Below are positions 33,434 to 42,625 of a stretch of DNA of 64,000 nucleotides, piece after piece (positions within the stretch are counted from its first letter, which is position 1; each line of letters starts with the position of its first letter). The DNA lies in assembly GCF_030811555.1 (NCBI RefSeq), contig NZ_JAUSQZ010000001.1, positions 2,353,241 through 2,417,240 of the forward strand. The letters are read 5' to 3'. Below the pieces are notes generated by a model that was given only the letters and a program-made list of their open reading frames with translations, searched no databases and was not told where the DNA came from. This DNA comes from Kineosporia succinea. GTDB taxonomy: Bacteria; Actinomycetota; Actinomycetes; Actinomycetales; Kineosporiaceae. The position numbers and the translations under genes were made by a program.

Positions 33434-34486
33434 GTGCTCCTCGACGTCCGCACCATCTACGCCGAACCCGCCGCGCTCGAGCTCGAGCGCGGGCGGCAGA
33501 TCGTCGAGCGCTGGCCTCGGGCCGAGGTGATCGAGGTGGCCTCGGCCAACCGCGTCGACGCGGTGCACGGTGACGAGCAGAACGTGCAGCGCTGGGTCCG
33601 GGTGAAGACCGAGGTGCTCGCGCTGGGGGTGCGCAAGACCATGACGGCCCGGGTGAACGGCCGTTCCGCGGACTGGATCGCCCCCAGCGCCGCGAACGGC
33701 TGCGCCATGGCCTGCGCCTACTGTTACGTCCCGCGGCACAAGGGCTACGCGAACCCGATCACGGTCTACGCCAACATCGAGCAGATGATCGGCTACCTGC
33801 GCCGGCACGTCGTGAGGCAGGGCCCCAAGACCGAGCCGAACCAGTGCGACCCGCGGGCCTGGGTCTACGACCTGGGGGAGAACAGCGACGCCAGCGTCGA
33901 CGCGCTGGTCAGCGACAACGTCGCCGACCTGGTCGCGGCCTTCCGCGACCTCGAGCACGCCAAGGCCTCGTTCGCGACCAAGTTCGTCAACCGCGACCTG
34001 CTCACCTACGACCCACAGGGCCGCACCCGCATCCGCTTCTCGGTGATGCCCGAGCGCACCGCGAAGCTGCTGGACATCCGCACCTCTTCGGTGGGGGAGC
34101 GCATCGCCGCGGTGGACGATTTCCTGGCCGCCGGCTACGAGGTGCACCTGAACATGTCACCGGTGGTGGTGCACGAGGAGTGGCTCAGCGACTGGGCCGA
34201 GCTGCTCCAGCAGCTGAACGATGTGCTCTCACCCGCCGCCAAGGCCCAGGCGCAGGCCGAGGTCATCTTCCTGACCCACAACCAGGGCCTGCACGACGTC
34301 AACCTGGGCTGGCATCCTCAGGCCGAGAACCTGTTGTGGCGCCCCGACATCCAGGAGTTCAAGGTCTCCCAGAACGGCATGCGCAACGTGCGTTACCGCG
34401 CGGGCTGGAAGGGCGTCTGGAAACAGCGCCTGCTCGACCTGATCGCCGAGCAGGCGCCCTGGCTGACCGTCCGGTACGCGTTCTAG
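33434..34486 (+). CDS. Radical-SAM protein of the spore photoproduct lyase family
   Basis: The 350-residue protein has the radical-SAM cluster C90-x3-C94-x2-C97 (C-A-M-A-C-A-Y-C) followed by Y-V-P-R-H-K-G-Y-A-N-P, a hallmark of SplB-type lyases. SplB repairs the spore-specific thymine dimer. Many non-sporulating actinobacteria carry this family, and its real substrate there is not known. GTG start. It is convergent with the subtilase gene (9-bp gap). Confidence 0.9.
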   Translation: MLLDVRTIYAEPAALELERGRQIVERWPRAEVIEVASANRVDAVHGDEQNVQRWVRVKTEVLALGVRKTMTARVNGRSADWIAPSAANGCAMACAYCYVPRHKGYANPITVYANIEQMIGYLRRHVVRQGPKTEPNQCDPRAWVYDLGENSDASVDALVSDNVADLVAAFRDLEHAKASFATKFVNRDLLTYDPQGRTRIRFSVMPERTAKLLDIRTSSVGERIAAVDDFLAAGYEVHLNMSPVVVHEEWLSDWAELLQQLNDVLSPAAKAQAQAEVIFLTHNQGLHDVNLGWHPQAENLLWRPDIQEFKVSQNGMRNVRYRAGWKGVWKQRLLDLIAEQAPWLTVRYAF

Positions 34487-34494
34487 GACGAGAC

Positions 34495-36219
34495 CTAGGC
34501 CGGGTGCGAGATCTTCAGCGTGTAGCTGCCCTTGCCCTTCTCCCGCTCCACCGTCCACCGGTACTTGCCCGAAGTGCCGGTGTAGCTGACGGTTTCGCTG
34601 GAGCCGGACTTCTCGCCGGTCTTCACCACGACCCAGCGCTTCCCGTTCCACTTCGACAGCGTCAGGTCGAAGTTCGTGCCCTTCGGCCCGCTCAGGCAGC
34701 CGCGGTGCAGGCCCGCCTTCTTGCTGGTGTAGGTGGACGCGGTGATCGCCCGGGTCTTCAGGGTCACCTTGCCGGTGGTGGTGGTCGTGCAGGTGGGTGC
34801 GGGCTTGGTGGGTGTGGGGGTGATGGTGGACGTGGTGGTCGGCGTCGGTGTGCTCGTCGCCGTGGGTGCCGGGGTGGGTCCGGTGGTGGGCGCCGTGGTG
34901 GGGGAGGCGCTGGGTGAGGTGGTGGGTGACGTCACCGGCACCGCGGTGGTGGGGGTGGCAGTTGGGGTGGTGGGCGCCGGGGTGGACGTGCTGGCCGTGG
35001 AACCGACGTACAGCAGCAGGTTCGGCGTCCCGCTCGGAACTCCGCTCAGCGCGTCGCTGGTCGCGCTGCTGACCAGGGCCGATGCCACGGTCGCGGGCGC
35101 GGCCGCAGGGTCGCCCTGCAGGTAGAGCGCGATCGCCCCGGCCACGTGCGGCGTGGCCATCGAGGTACCGCTGAGCGTCTTGGTGGCGGTGTTGGAGGTG
35201 TACCAGTCCGAGACGATCGACTGGCCCGGCCCGTAGAGGTCCACGCACGAGCCGAAGTTGCTGAAACTGGCGTTCATGTCCGTGTTCGTCGACGCCGCCA
35301 CCGTGATCGCGTTCGGCACGTCGGCGGGGGAGTTGGTGCAGGCGTCCTTGGCATCGTTACCCGCCGCCACGGCGTAGGTGATGCCCGAGGCGATCGACGC
35401 GTTCACCGCGTTGTCCAGCGCCGCGTTGCTCTCGCCGCCCAGGCTCATGTTCACCACCGACGGTCCGGAGGCGTTCGCGGTGACCCAGTTGACGCCGGCG
35501 ATGACATCCGACGAGGTGCCACTGCCGTCACAGCCGAGCACCCGCACCGGAACGATGTTCACGCCCGGCGCCACCCCGTAGGTGGCCCCGCCGATCGTGC
35601 CCGCGACGTGGGTCCCGTGCCCGGCGCAGTCCTCGGTGCCGTTGCCGTCGGAGACCGTGCTGTAGCCGGACAGCACCCGCCCGGCCAGGTCGCTGTGGGT
35701 GGAACGGACGCCGGTGTCGATCACGTAAGCGGTCACGCCGCTGCCGTCACCGCTGGTCACGAGCTTGCCGTTGAGGCCCGAACGCTGGTCGACGCGGTCC
35801 TGGCCCCACGAGCTCACCGAGCGCGACCCGGAGATGCTCATCGTCCGGTCGGCCACGATGTAGGCGACGGCCGGGTCCTGGCGGGCCTTGGCCAGCTCGG
35901 CCGCGCTCATCTCGGCCGCGTACCCGTTGATCGCGTCGCCGTACTCGTGCGTGACCTCGGCCCCGCGGTCCTCGGCCCGGTCCACGGCGGCGTCCAGCGC
36001 GGCGTTGTCCTCGCCGGTGGCCGGAGCCTTGAGCACCACGATGTACTGGCCGGGGATGACGTCGGCCTCGCCGGTCCCCAGCACCTGCGCGGCGTACGAC
36101 GAGGCGTCGGCGGAACTCTCCTCCGCACTGCCCGGCAGCGCCGTGAGCACGGCTGCGGTGCCGACGGCGGCGACGAGAAGTTTGGTGGGCAGATCGAGCG
36201 TGATGTGGCGTTCGCCCAC
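34495..36219 (-). CDS. Secreted subtilisin-like serine protease (S8, proteinase-K type)
   Basis: The 574-residue preproprotein has a signal peptide (about 1-32), an inhibitor I9 prodomain (about 55-125) and a peptidase S8 domain with D168 (V-I-D-T-G), H201 (H-G-T-H-V-A-G) and S353 (G-T-S-M-A-T-P). A Thr/Pro-rich linker follows (about 405-475). A C-terminal domain of about 95 residues, Lys/Gly/Tyr-rich with two Cys, probably aids substrate or wall binding. Secretion to the medium or wall is expected. The GTG start has a purine-rich site upstream. Confidence 0.94.
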   Translation of the reverse strand: MGERHITLDLPTKLLVAAVGTAAVLTALPGSAEESSADASSYAAQVLGTGEADVIPGQYIVVLKAPATGEDNAALDAAVDRAEDRGAEVTHEYGDAINGYAAEMSAAELAKARQDPAVAYIVADRTMSISGSRSVSSWGQDRVDQRSGLNGKLVTSGDGSGVTAYVIDTGVRSTHSDLAGRVLSGYSTVSDGNGTEDCAGHGTHVAGTIGGATYGVAPGVNIVPVRVLGCDGSGTSSDVIAGVNWVTANASGPSVVNMSLGGESNAALDNAVNASIASGITYAVAAGNDAKDACTNSPADVPNAITVAASTNTDMNASFSNFGSCVDLYGPGQSIVSDWYTSNTATKTLSGTSMATPHVAGAIALYLQGDPAAAPATVASALVSSATSDALSGVPSGTPNLLLYVGSTASTSTPAPTTPTATPTTAVPVTSPTTSPSASPTTAPTTGPTPAPTATSTPTPTTTSTITPTPTKPAPTCTTTTTGKVTLKTRAITASTYTSKKAGLHRGCLSGPKGTNFDLTLSKWNGKRWVVVKTGEKSGSSETVSYTGTSGKYRWTVEREKGKGSYTLKISHPA

Positions 36220-36348
36220 GTTAGAACCCCGTCCCTGGTTGACGTTCCGTCATCCTGAAATAACGGAGCGTCTAGTTGACGATTCAGGGGCCGAACGGGT
36301 TTGCCCTGTGCGTTTGAGCATCCCGGCCGGTCCTTGTAGGACGGAGGG

Positions 36349-37557
36349 ATGTCGGTCAGCGGTGAAGAGGCAATGGCTCTGGGTGAACTCGCGGAACGCT
36401 GGACGGAGGGGATCGACGCGGCGCTGCCGGCGGCCGTGGCCCTGCGCCACGAACTGCACGCCAATCCGGACGTTTCCGGGCAGGAGGAGCCCACGGCCCG
36501 CCGGGTGATGGCAGCGCTCGGCGGCCTGGACGCGGAGACCGTCGCCGGCACCGGCCGTCTGGTGCGGCTCGGCCCGCCCGGCCCGTCGATCGGGCTGAGG
36601 GCCGAGCTCGACGCCCTCCCGGTCGCCGAGCTGACCGGTTCACCGTTCGCCTCGACGGTGCGCACGCCTCCCGCGATGCACGCCTGTGGTCACGACGTGC
36701 ACCTGGCCGGTCTCTTCGCCGTCCTCCAGGCCGCCCGGCGACTGAAACTGCCGCTGGGACTCATCGGCCTGCTCCAGCCGCGTGAGGAGGTGGGCCCCAC
36801 CGGAGCCGCCGATGTCGTGGCCGGCGACCACCTCGTCCACCATCAGGTCAGGGCTCTGGTGGCCGCCCACGTGCAACCGCAGGTGCCCGCCGGACGCGTC
36901 GCCTCGGATGCCGGGCCGGTGAACGCCGCGGTCGACGAGATCGAGATCGTCGTCTCCGGCCGGGGTGGCCACGGCGCCTATCCGCACCTGGCCGTCGACC
37001 CCGTGCCCGCTCTCTGCCGGATCGTGCTGGCCCTGTCGGAGACGGCCCGATCGACCGTCAATCCCCTTCATGCCTCCGTGGTTTCGATCACCCAGATCAG
37101 CGGCTCGGCAGCCCCGAACGTCATCCCGGGAACCGCCGCAGCTGCCGGGACGATCCGCCTGATGCACGAGACCGACCGCCCCCTGCTGCACGAACGCCTG
37201 GCCCGGACGGTCACCAGCATCGCCGAGGCCCACGGCTGCACGGGCAAGTACGAGGTGCGACGCGGTGAGCCGGCCCTGGTCAACGACGCGACGCTGGCCG
37301 GCCTGACCCGCGGCTGGCTCGACGAGTTCCGGGTTCCGACCGCCTCTTTCGCCTCGTGCGGCTCCGACGACTTCGCCACCTACGGCTCCCAGGTGCCGAT
37401 CCTCATGCAGTTCGTCGGCACCGGCTACGACCATGCGAGCGGCCCGATGCTGCACGACCCGTCGTTCCTGCCCGGCGACGAGGTGGTGCGTCAGGTGGCC
37501 GTGGCCCTGCTGGCGGGCTGGCTGGGAGCGGCATCGGTCACGTCACCGAGTAGCTGA
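36349..37557 (+). CDS. M20-family metal-dependent amidohydrolase
   Basis: The 402-residue protein matches IAA-amino-acid-hydrolase/hippuricase-like M20D enzymes: M-H-A-C-G-H-D near 106-112 (metal ligands), catalytic Glu in Q-P-R-E-E-V-G near 144-150, and a G-R-G-G-H-G-A-Y-P-H dimerisation/lid motif near 204-213. It probably hydrolyses an N-acyl amino acid; the substrate is unknown. Its 3' end overlaps the convergent RibD-like gene by 20 bp. Confidence 0.91.
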   Translation: MSVSGEEAMALGELAERWTEGIDAALPAAVALRHELHANPDVSGQEEPTARRVMAALGGLDAETVAGTGRLVRLGPPGPSIGLRAELDALPVAELTGSPFASTVRTPPAMHACGHDVHLAGLFAVLQAARRLKLPLGLIGLLQPREEVGPTGAADVVAGDHLVHHQVRALVAAHVQPQVPAGRVASDAGPVNAAVDEIEIVVSGRGGHGAYPHLAVDPVPALCRIVLALSETARSTVNPLHASVVSITQISGSAAPNVIPGTAAAAGTIRLMHETDRPLLHERLARTVTSIAEAHGCTGKYEVRRGEPALVNDATLAGLTRGWLDEFRVPTASFASCGSDDFATYGSQVPILMQFVGTGYDHASGPMLHDPSFLPGDEVVRQVAVALLAGWLGAASVTSPSS

Positions 37558-38077
37558 GCAGCACCAGGCCGGTGGGCGTGCGGCGCCCGTCGTTCAGGGT
37601 GAGGCGGCGCAGCATGTCCTGGTTGTCGAACAGCTTGCGCCCGGTGCCGGCCAGCGTCGGCGCTACCACCAGGCGCAGTTCGTCGACCAGACCGGCGAAG
37701 AGCAGCGTCTGGGCCAGCCGGATGCTGCCGTGCACGCCGATGTCCCCGCCTTCTTGAGCCTTGAGCTGGGTGACGAAGCTGGTCAGGGGCTGCTCGATGC
37801 GCTCGGTGTTCGCCCAGGGATGGTTCAGCGGCGCACTCGTGGCCACGTACTTGGGGGTGCCGTTGATGAAGTCGGAGAACGGCTCCATGTCCATGTCCGG
37901 CCAGATCGGAGCCCACTCGTCGTACATCGCCCGCCCCAGCAACACCGTGTCCTGCCGCCGGATCACCTCCCGCAGGTTGTCCAGATACACCGTGTCTTCC
38001 TGCATGGGCATCCACCGGTCCGGACTCTCCGCCACCCCGTCGAGCGACAGCAGCTCGTACAGCACCACCCTGCGCAT
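37538..38077 (-). CDS. RibD C-terminal / dihydrofolate-reductase-like oxidoreductase
   Basis: The 179-residue protein has the DHFR-like fold of the YyaP/RibD-C family: S-L-D-G-V-A-E-S near 11-18, L-L-G-R-A-M-Y near 45-51, and G-V-H-G-S-I-R-L-A-Q-T-L near 113-124 (NADPH loop). The substrate is unknown; these are common stand-alone reductases in actinomycetes. ATG start. Confidence 0.9.
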   Translation of the reverse strand: MRRVVLYELLSLDGVAESPDRWMPMQEDTVYLDNLREVIRRQDTVLLGRAMYDEWAPIWPDMDMEPFSDFINGTPKYVATSAPLNHPWANTERIEQPLTSFVTQLKAQEGGDIGVHGSIRLAQTLLFAGLVDELRLVVAPTLAGTGRKLFDNQDMLRRLTLNDGRRTPTGLVLLSYSVT

Positions 38078-38147
38078 GACATCTCCCTGATCGACTCCAA
38101 CGAAGACGTCCCCCGCCCGCGGAACTCATCGGTCTACGGTGTGCGCC

Positions 38148-38510
38148 ATGACCCTGCTCGGCGCGGTCCCCTCCCTTCCCGTCTTCGACATCGCCGCGGC
38201 CGTGGAGTTCTACACCTCGAAACTGCCCTTCCGGTGCCGGTACCAGGAGGCCGGCCTGGCCATCCTGGTGAGCGACGCGGTCGAGCTCAGCCTGTGGGCC
38301 GCGAACCGCCCCGACATCCCCGGCGGCGAACCCCACCTGGCCGGCAGCGCGTCGTGCAGCTTCCGCGTCGACGACGCGACCGCTCTGCACCGGACCTGCG
38401 AGGGCATCGTGCATCCGAACGCCCCGCTGCACCGGACCGCATGGGGCACGCGCGAGTTCAGCGTGCTCGACCACGACGGCAACGCGATCCGGTTCTACGA
38501 GGTGCTCTGA
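38148..38510 (+). CDS. VOC-family (glyoxalase/bleomycin-resistance-like) protein
   Basis: This protein of about 120 residues has the paired beta-alpha-beta-beta-beta modules of VOC proteins: V-F-D-I-A-A-A-V-E-F-Y near the start and F-S-V-L-D-H-D-G-N-A-I-R-F-Y-E at the end. It may bind a drug or metal; function cannot be specified. The upstream GTG at 38139 is an alternative start. TACGGT just upstream could be a -10, giving a very short leader. Confidence 0.86.
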   Translation: MTLLGAVPSLPVFDIAAAVEFYTSKLPFRCRYQEAGLAILVSDAVELSLWAANRPDIPGGEPHLAGSASCSFRVDDATALHRTCEGIVHPNAPLHRTAWGTREFSVLDHDGNAIRFYEVL

Positions 38511-38558
38511 GCGCCCTCTCCGGATGCGACGCCCCGCGCACCGGAACACCATGCCCGT

Positions 38559-38840
38559 ATGGCTACTTCGACCAAGAAGCGCGATCCCGGCCCCAGCGTC
38601 AAGGACAAGGAGCTCTACGAGGAGCTCCGCGACCACGGCAACAGCAAGCAGAAGTCCGCCCGCATCGCCAACGCTGCTGCGGCCCGGGGCCGCAGCAGCG
38701 TGGGGCGCAAAGGTGGCAAGGCGGGCGACTACGACGACTGGTCGGTCGACGACCTGCGCAAGCGCGCCGCCGAGATCGGCGTCAGCGGGCGCTCGAGCAT
38801 GCGCAAGGCCGAACTGATCGACGCCCTGCGCAACAGCTAA
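38559..38840 (+). CDS. Small basic protein with Rho_N/SAP-like C-terminus
   Basis: The 93-residue protein has a conserved N-terminal block (D-P-G-P-S-V-K-D, N-S-K-Q-K-S-A-R-I-A-N-A-A-A) and a C-terminal helix-extended-loop-helix (D-L-R-K-R-A-A-E-I-G-V-S-G-R-S-S-M-R-K-A-E-L), like the Rho N-terminal/SAP nucleic-acid-binding fold. Such proteins are widespread in actinobacteria and poorly studied. Nucleic-acid binding is likely. It is convergent with the nitrilase gene. Confidence 0.85.
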   Translation: MATSTKKRDPGPSVKDKELYEELRDHGNSKQKSARIANAAAARGRSSVGRKGGKAGDYDDWSVDDLRKRAAEIGVSGRSSMRKAELIDALRNS

Positions 38841-38841
38841 C

Positions 38842-39675
38842 TCACCAGCAGGTCGGATCCGTGCTCCGAGGATCGTCGGACACCCGGCGCTCGGCGTAGA
38901 TGCTGCCCTCCCGGGCGCGTGCCCGCCACGGACGAGCCGCCATCTGCGCGATCTCCCATCGTGGGTCGCTCGCATCAATGTCGGCCACGAGAACTGCACT
39001 CCGGTCACCGGCTCGGGCCACCGGCGTTCCGTCCGGACCGAACACGCACGAGCCGAAACCAAGTCCCAGTCCGGCCGGGATCGACACCGCCACCCAGTAG
39101 CTGTTGATGGCCGCGTGTGCCTGGGCCAGGACCGGAAAGATCGATTCGCCAGGGTAGGCCGGTAGCAGCACCCCGTCGACGCCAAGCTGTTCGTACTCCG
39201 CGAACAGCTCCGGAAAGTTCACCTCGATGCAGGTGAGCAGACCGAAACGGAAACCGTCGACCGCGAACGTCACCGCCCGGAACCCAGGGGAGTAGAACCT
39301 GGTGATCTCTGTGTGCGAACAGAGCCGCTTGTCGTAGCGCTCCACGATCTCTCCCCGGTCGGAGATCACGTAAAGGCTGTTGTGCGGCCGGTTCGGCGCG
39401 GTGAGCCGGTGCGCACTGCCCAGCACCAGCCAGATGTCGAGGTCACGCGCCAGCCGTCTGATCAGATCGAGCTCCCGCTCCAGGGCCGCCCAGTCCATCA
39501 CCGACCAGTCCGGTACCTGCGCCTTCGCGTATCCCGACAGCATGCCCTCGGGCAAGAGCACCAGCCGGGCGCCCTCCCGCGCCGCCTGCCGAACAACTGA
39601 GCGCACCGTCCGGCCGTTCGCCGAGACGTCTCGGCTGACCCTGCTCTGTGCGACAGCGACACGAAGCCTGCTCAT
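38842..39675 (-). CDS. Carbon-nitrogen hydrolase (nitrilase superfamily)
   Basis: The 277-residue protein shows the Glu-Lys-Cys triad of the superfamily: Glu in L-L-P-E-G near 42, Lys in Y-D-K-R-L near 113, and Cys in L-T-C-I-E near 149. It probably cleaves an amide; substrate unknown. ATG start at M-S-R-L-R-V-A-V-A-Q, the usual beginning of the first beta strand. Confidence 0.92.
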   Translation of the reverse strand: MSRLRVAVAQSRVSRDVSANGRTVRSVVRQAAREGARLVLLPEGMLSGYAKAQVPDWSVMDWAALERELDLIRRLARDLDIWLVLGSAHRLTAPNRPHNSLYVISDRGEIVERYDKRLCSHTEITRFYSPGFRAVTFAVDGFRFGLLTCIEVNFPELFAEYEQLGVDGVLLPAYPGESIFPVLAQAHAAINSYWVAVSIPAGLGLGFGSCVFGPDGTPVARAGDRSAVLVADIDASDPRWEIAQMAARPWRARAREGSIYAERRVSDDPRSTDPTCW

Positions 39676-39758
39676 GGCGAACCCCCGTCTGTTCACCGTC
39701 CGATCATCAAGCCTGACAAGACGGCCCCCGGGCCGCAAGGTCCTGGAACCAGCCTGCT

Positions 39759-41303
39759 CTAACTCACCAGCAGGTCGAACTTCTCCGCCTCGGCGCGTGA
39801 CGTGGTGTCCGAGACCAGCTTGCTGCCGTTGTCCTGCACCCGTACGTACTCCTTGTCCACGTCCGCCTGCAGCGACACCGAACCGTCGTCGTTGCGGACC
39901 ACGGTGAACTTCTCCCACGGCCCGAGAGCCGTGCGGTTGGCGATCAGCGGCTCGGCGCCGGAGTTCTCCGCCGTGACCAACTGGGAGTTCGCCCGGGCGC
40001 GCAGAGCGACCAGACCGTCCGACGCGTCCTCGATGTCGAACTTCTCCCAGACGCCGGCGGAGGCGATGCTGGCGTTGAGCGGCGACGTGCCGTTCGGGTC
40101 GGCCTGCACCCACTTGCCCGTGGTGCGCGAGCGCAGCGAGATCGCGTCGCCCTCGGCGGGCAGCGGCGACGACGCACTCTGGTAGCTGATGCCGAGCAGG
40201 AAGTTCAGCGGGGTGGCGGTGAAATCGCTCTGCAGCGAACCGCCCTGGGCGACGTCCGACTGGAAACCGGCCGGCTTCGGGTTGACGCCGTCACAGCTGC
40301 CGTTGGGGATACCGATGTGCGTGGAGTTGTCCTTGTTTCCGGTGATGGTGAAGTCCTTCACACCATTCACCGCGTAGCCGTAGCCCATGGTCGAGCCCTC
40401 GAGCGTGTTGCCGGTGACGGTGCCGCCGGTGACCAGGGTGTCAGTGCACGACCAGACGCCCGGGCCCATCGCCAGGCCGATCTTGATCAGTGCACCGTCG
40501 GCCCGGATGGTGTTGTTCGAGACCACGGTCTCGGCGTAGTTCCCGTCCATCGGCCCGTAGTCGACCATGTTGATACCGCCCAGCAGCGTGCGGTTCTTGG
40601 CGATGATCGTGTTGTCGCTGACCGTCGAGCCAGGTGCCCCGAAGACGACGATGGCGCCGTCGGTCGCGTCGGTGATGGTGTTGTTCTTGACCGTCGTGGT
40701 GCCACAGGCCAGTGAGATGCCGTCGGCCCAGCCGTCGGGGGTGCCCGAAGGACCGATCTGGTTGCCGGTCACGCTCGCCCCCTGACAACCGGGCACACCA
40801 CTGCGCACGACCCCCTCGGCCAGGTGCAGGGCCGACCAGCCGCGCGGCTCCAGGAACCGGCTGTTCTCGACCACGAGACCGGTGACGTCGCCGCCGATCT
40901 CGACCAGCCCGCTGCCGCCCTCGATCCGGCCGAGCGTGGGCCGCTGCCCGTCGACCTGGATGCTGCGCAGCTTGATGCCGCTCTTGCCGCCGCCCTCGAT
41001 CGCGGTCGCCTGGTTCGCCCCTGTCACCCTGAGCGTGGCACGGGTGTCACCGGAGGGCAGGCCCTCGGTCTCGATCGACTGGTTCGCCGCCGAGAACCTC
41101 ACCGGTTGCGACAGGTCGAACGTGGCCCCCGCGCAGAGCGTCGCCACCGCCCCGTCGCCGCTCAGGGCGTTCTGAATGTCCTTGTCCGTACCGGATTCGA
41201 GGCAGCCGGCCGGGTTGGCCGCGGTGGCCACCGAGGTGCCGACCACCGCGAGCAGCCCGGCCGTACCGATCGCGGCTGCTACGAGCGAGCGTCGCTTGAT
41301 CAC
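39759..41303 (-). CDS. Secreted right-handed beta-helix protein with fascin-like C-terminal domain
   Basis: The 514-residue protein has a signal peptide (about 1-28, A-T-A-A). A parallel beta-helix (about 45-345) with repeated N-N-T-I / G-N-x-I rungs (V-K-N-N-T-I-T-D, V-S-D-N-T-I, V-S-N-N-T-I) follows. The C-terminal part (about 375-510) contains three repeats of the type L-R-S-R-T-T-G-K-W-V, E-K-F-D/T-V and V-A-L-R-A-R, like fascin or a beta-trefoil carbohydrate-binding module. It probably binds or cuts a polysaccharide outside the cell; no catalytic site could be assigned. Confidence 0.85.
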   Translation of the reverse strand: MIKRRSLVAAAIGTAGLLAVVGTSVATAANPAGCLESGTDKDIQNALSGDGAVATLCAGATFDLSQPVRFSAANQSIETEGLPSGDTRATLRVTGANQATAIEGGGKSGIKLRSIQVDGQRPTLGRIEGGSGLVEIGGDVTGLVVENSRFLEPRGWSALHLAEGVVRSGVPGCQGASVTGNQIGPSGTPDGWADGISLACGTTTVKNNTITDATDGAIVVFGAPGSTVSDNTIIAKNRTLLGGINMVDYGPMDGNYAETVVSNNTIRADGALIKIGLAMGPGVWSCTDTLVTGGTVTGNTLEGSTMGYGYAVNGVKDFTITGNKDNSTHIGIPNGSCDGVNPKPAGFQSDVAQGGSLQSDFTATPLNFLLGISYQSASSPLPAEGDAISLRSRTTGKWVQADPNGTSPLNASIASAGVWEKFDIEDASDGLVALRARANSQLVTAENSGAEPLIANRTALGPWEKFTVVRNDDGSVSLQADVDKEYVRVQDNGSKLVSDTTSRAEAEKFDLLVS

Positions 41304-41456
41304 TGGGAGATTTCCTTAGCTGAGACGTCTTCCTACGCCTCGCAAGCTAGGTACCCACACCCAAAGGGCCAGCAAAACCCTTGCTAAGAAAGCTTTTTCA
41401 TTGATCCCGAACGTACGGCACGGCCGGGTGGTTCAGTGATGCCGACCACAACCGAC

Positions 41457-41497
41457 GGGGGACGCGTCGGCACCGGTCGGGTGCCGACGCGTCCCCC
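41457..41497 (-). terminator. Terminator after the aldo/keto reductase gene
   Basis: An 18-bp perfect stem (41457-41474 with 41480-41497) around a 5-nt loop starts 9 bp beyond the stop codon. Confidence 0.85.
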
Positions 41498-41506
41498 ATC
41501 GGGGGT

Positions 41507-42508
41507 TCAGTTGCCCGCGCCCAGATTCTCCATGAAGAACGACGGGTACCGGTCGCCCCGGGCCGCCCCCAGGGGAACCGCCTTCTCGATCTCGGCCAGG
41601 TCGTCCGGCGTCAGTTCCAGATCGGCCGCGATCCGGGCCTCGTCGAGCCGGGTGCGGGTGCGCGCACCGATCAGCGGCACGATCTCCGGACCCTGCGCCG
41701 CCACCCAGGCGATGGCGAGCTGGGCCACGGTGCAGCCCTTGACCTCGGCGATCGCGCGCAGCGCCTCGACCAGGGCCAGGTTGTGCTCCACGTTGTCGGC
41801 CGCGAACCGGGGGCTGCCGGCGCGGTGGTCGCCCGGTGCGGGCCGGGTGGACCGGTCGGTCGTCCAGTGCCCGGAGATCAGGCCCCGGCTGAGCACGCCG
41901 TAGGCGGTCAGCCCGATGCCGAGTTCGCGCAGCGTGGGCAGCACCTCGGCCTCGATCGCCCGGGAGATCAGCGAGTACTCGATCTGCAGGTCGGTGATCG
42001 GGTGCACGGCGTGGGCCCGGCGGATCGTCTCGGCGTTCATCTCCGAGAGCCCGGCGTAGCGCACGTACCCGGCCTCGACGAGCTCCTTGATCGCGCCGAC
42101 CGTTTCCTCGATCGGCACGTCCGGGTCACGACGGGCGGGGCGGTAGATGTCGATGTGATCGGTGCCCAGGCGGGTCAGCGAGTGCGCCACGCTGTTCCTG
42201 ATCGCCTCGGGCCGGCCGTCGTGGCCACCGGGCAGACCGTTCGGGTTCAGCAGCATGCCGGTCTTCACGCTCAGCACGTAGCTGTCGCGTGGCCGGCCCT
42301 TCAGCGCTTCGGCCAGCAGCAGCTCGTTGTGGCCCGCCGCGTAGAAGTCGGCCGTGTCGATGAGCGTGATCCCGGCGTCGAGCGCTGCCTGCACGGTGGC
42401 GATGCTCTCGTCCCGGTCGGCGGTGCCGTAGGCGCCGGACATGCTCATCCCGCCCAGGCCGATCGCCGAGACGGTGGGGCCGTTCTGGCCGAGGGTACGG
42501 GTCTGCAT
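41507..42508 (-). CDS. Aldo/keto reductase
   Basis: The 333-residue TIM-barrel NADPH oxidoreductase has Asp and Tyr in D-T-A-D-F-Y near 52-57 and Lys in V-K-T-G near 83. At the usual catalytic His site the protein reads I-Y-R-P-A-R, so His is replaced, as in a known subgroup of AKRs with Y-R-P-A-R. The coenzyme-binding I-P-L-I-G-A-R-T-R-T-R near 287 is clear. AAGGGAG precedes the ATG. It diverges from an XRE gene that probably regulates it. Confidence 0.92.
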   Translation of the reverse strand: MQTRTLGQNGPTVSAIGLGGMSMSGAYGTADRDESIATVQAALDAGITLIDTADFYAAGHNELLLAEALKGRPRDSYVLSVKTGMLLNPNGLPGGHDGRPEAIRNSVAHSLTRLGTDHIDIYRPARRDPDVPIEETVGAIKELVEAGYVRYAGLSEMNAETIRRAHAVHPITDLQIEYSLISRAIEAEVLPTLRELGIGLTAYGVLSRGLISGHWTTDRSTRPAPGDHRAGSPRFAADNVEHNLALVEALRAIAEVKGCTVAQLAIAWVAAQGPEIVPLIGARTRTRLDEARIAADLELTPDDLAEIEKAVPLGAARGDRYPSFFMENLGAGN

Positions 42509-42625
42509 GGCGTGCTCCCTTTCGTTCGTCGTGCCTCCAGGCTGGGCTTTTGACGAGCTGAGCGGGAGAGGAGCGTTCATCGTGGGAGCGCCGCTCCCTG
42601 GCTGGGCCGGTTCGGGAGGCGCAGG

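Noticed and set aside
41507-42508. Aldo/keto reductase as inactive because the catalytic His is replaced
   Set aside because: The I-Y-R-P-A-R sequence is shared by a known AKR subgroup, so the change is not specific to this gene.
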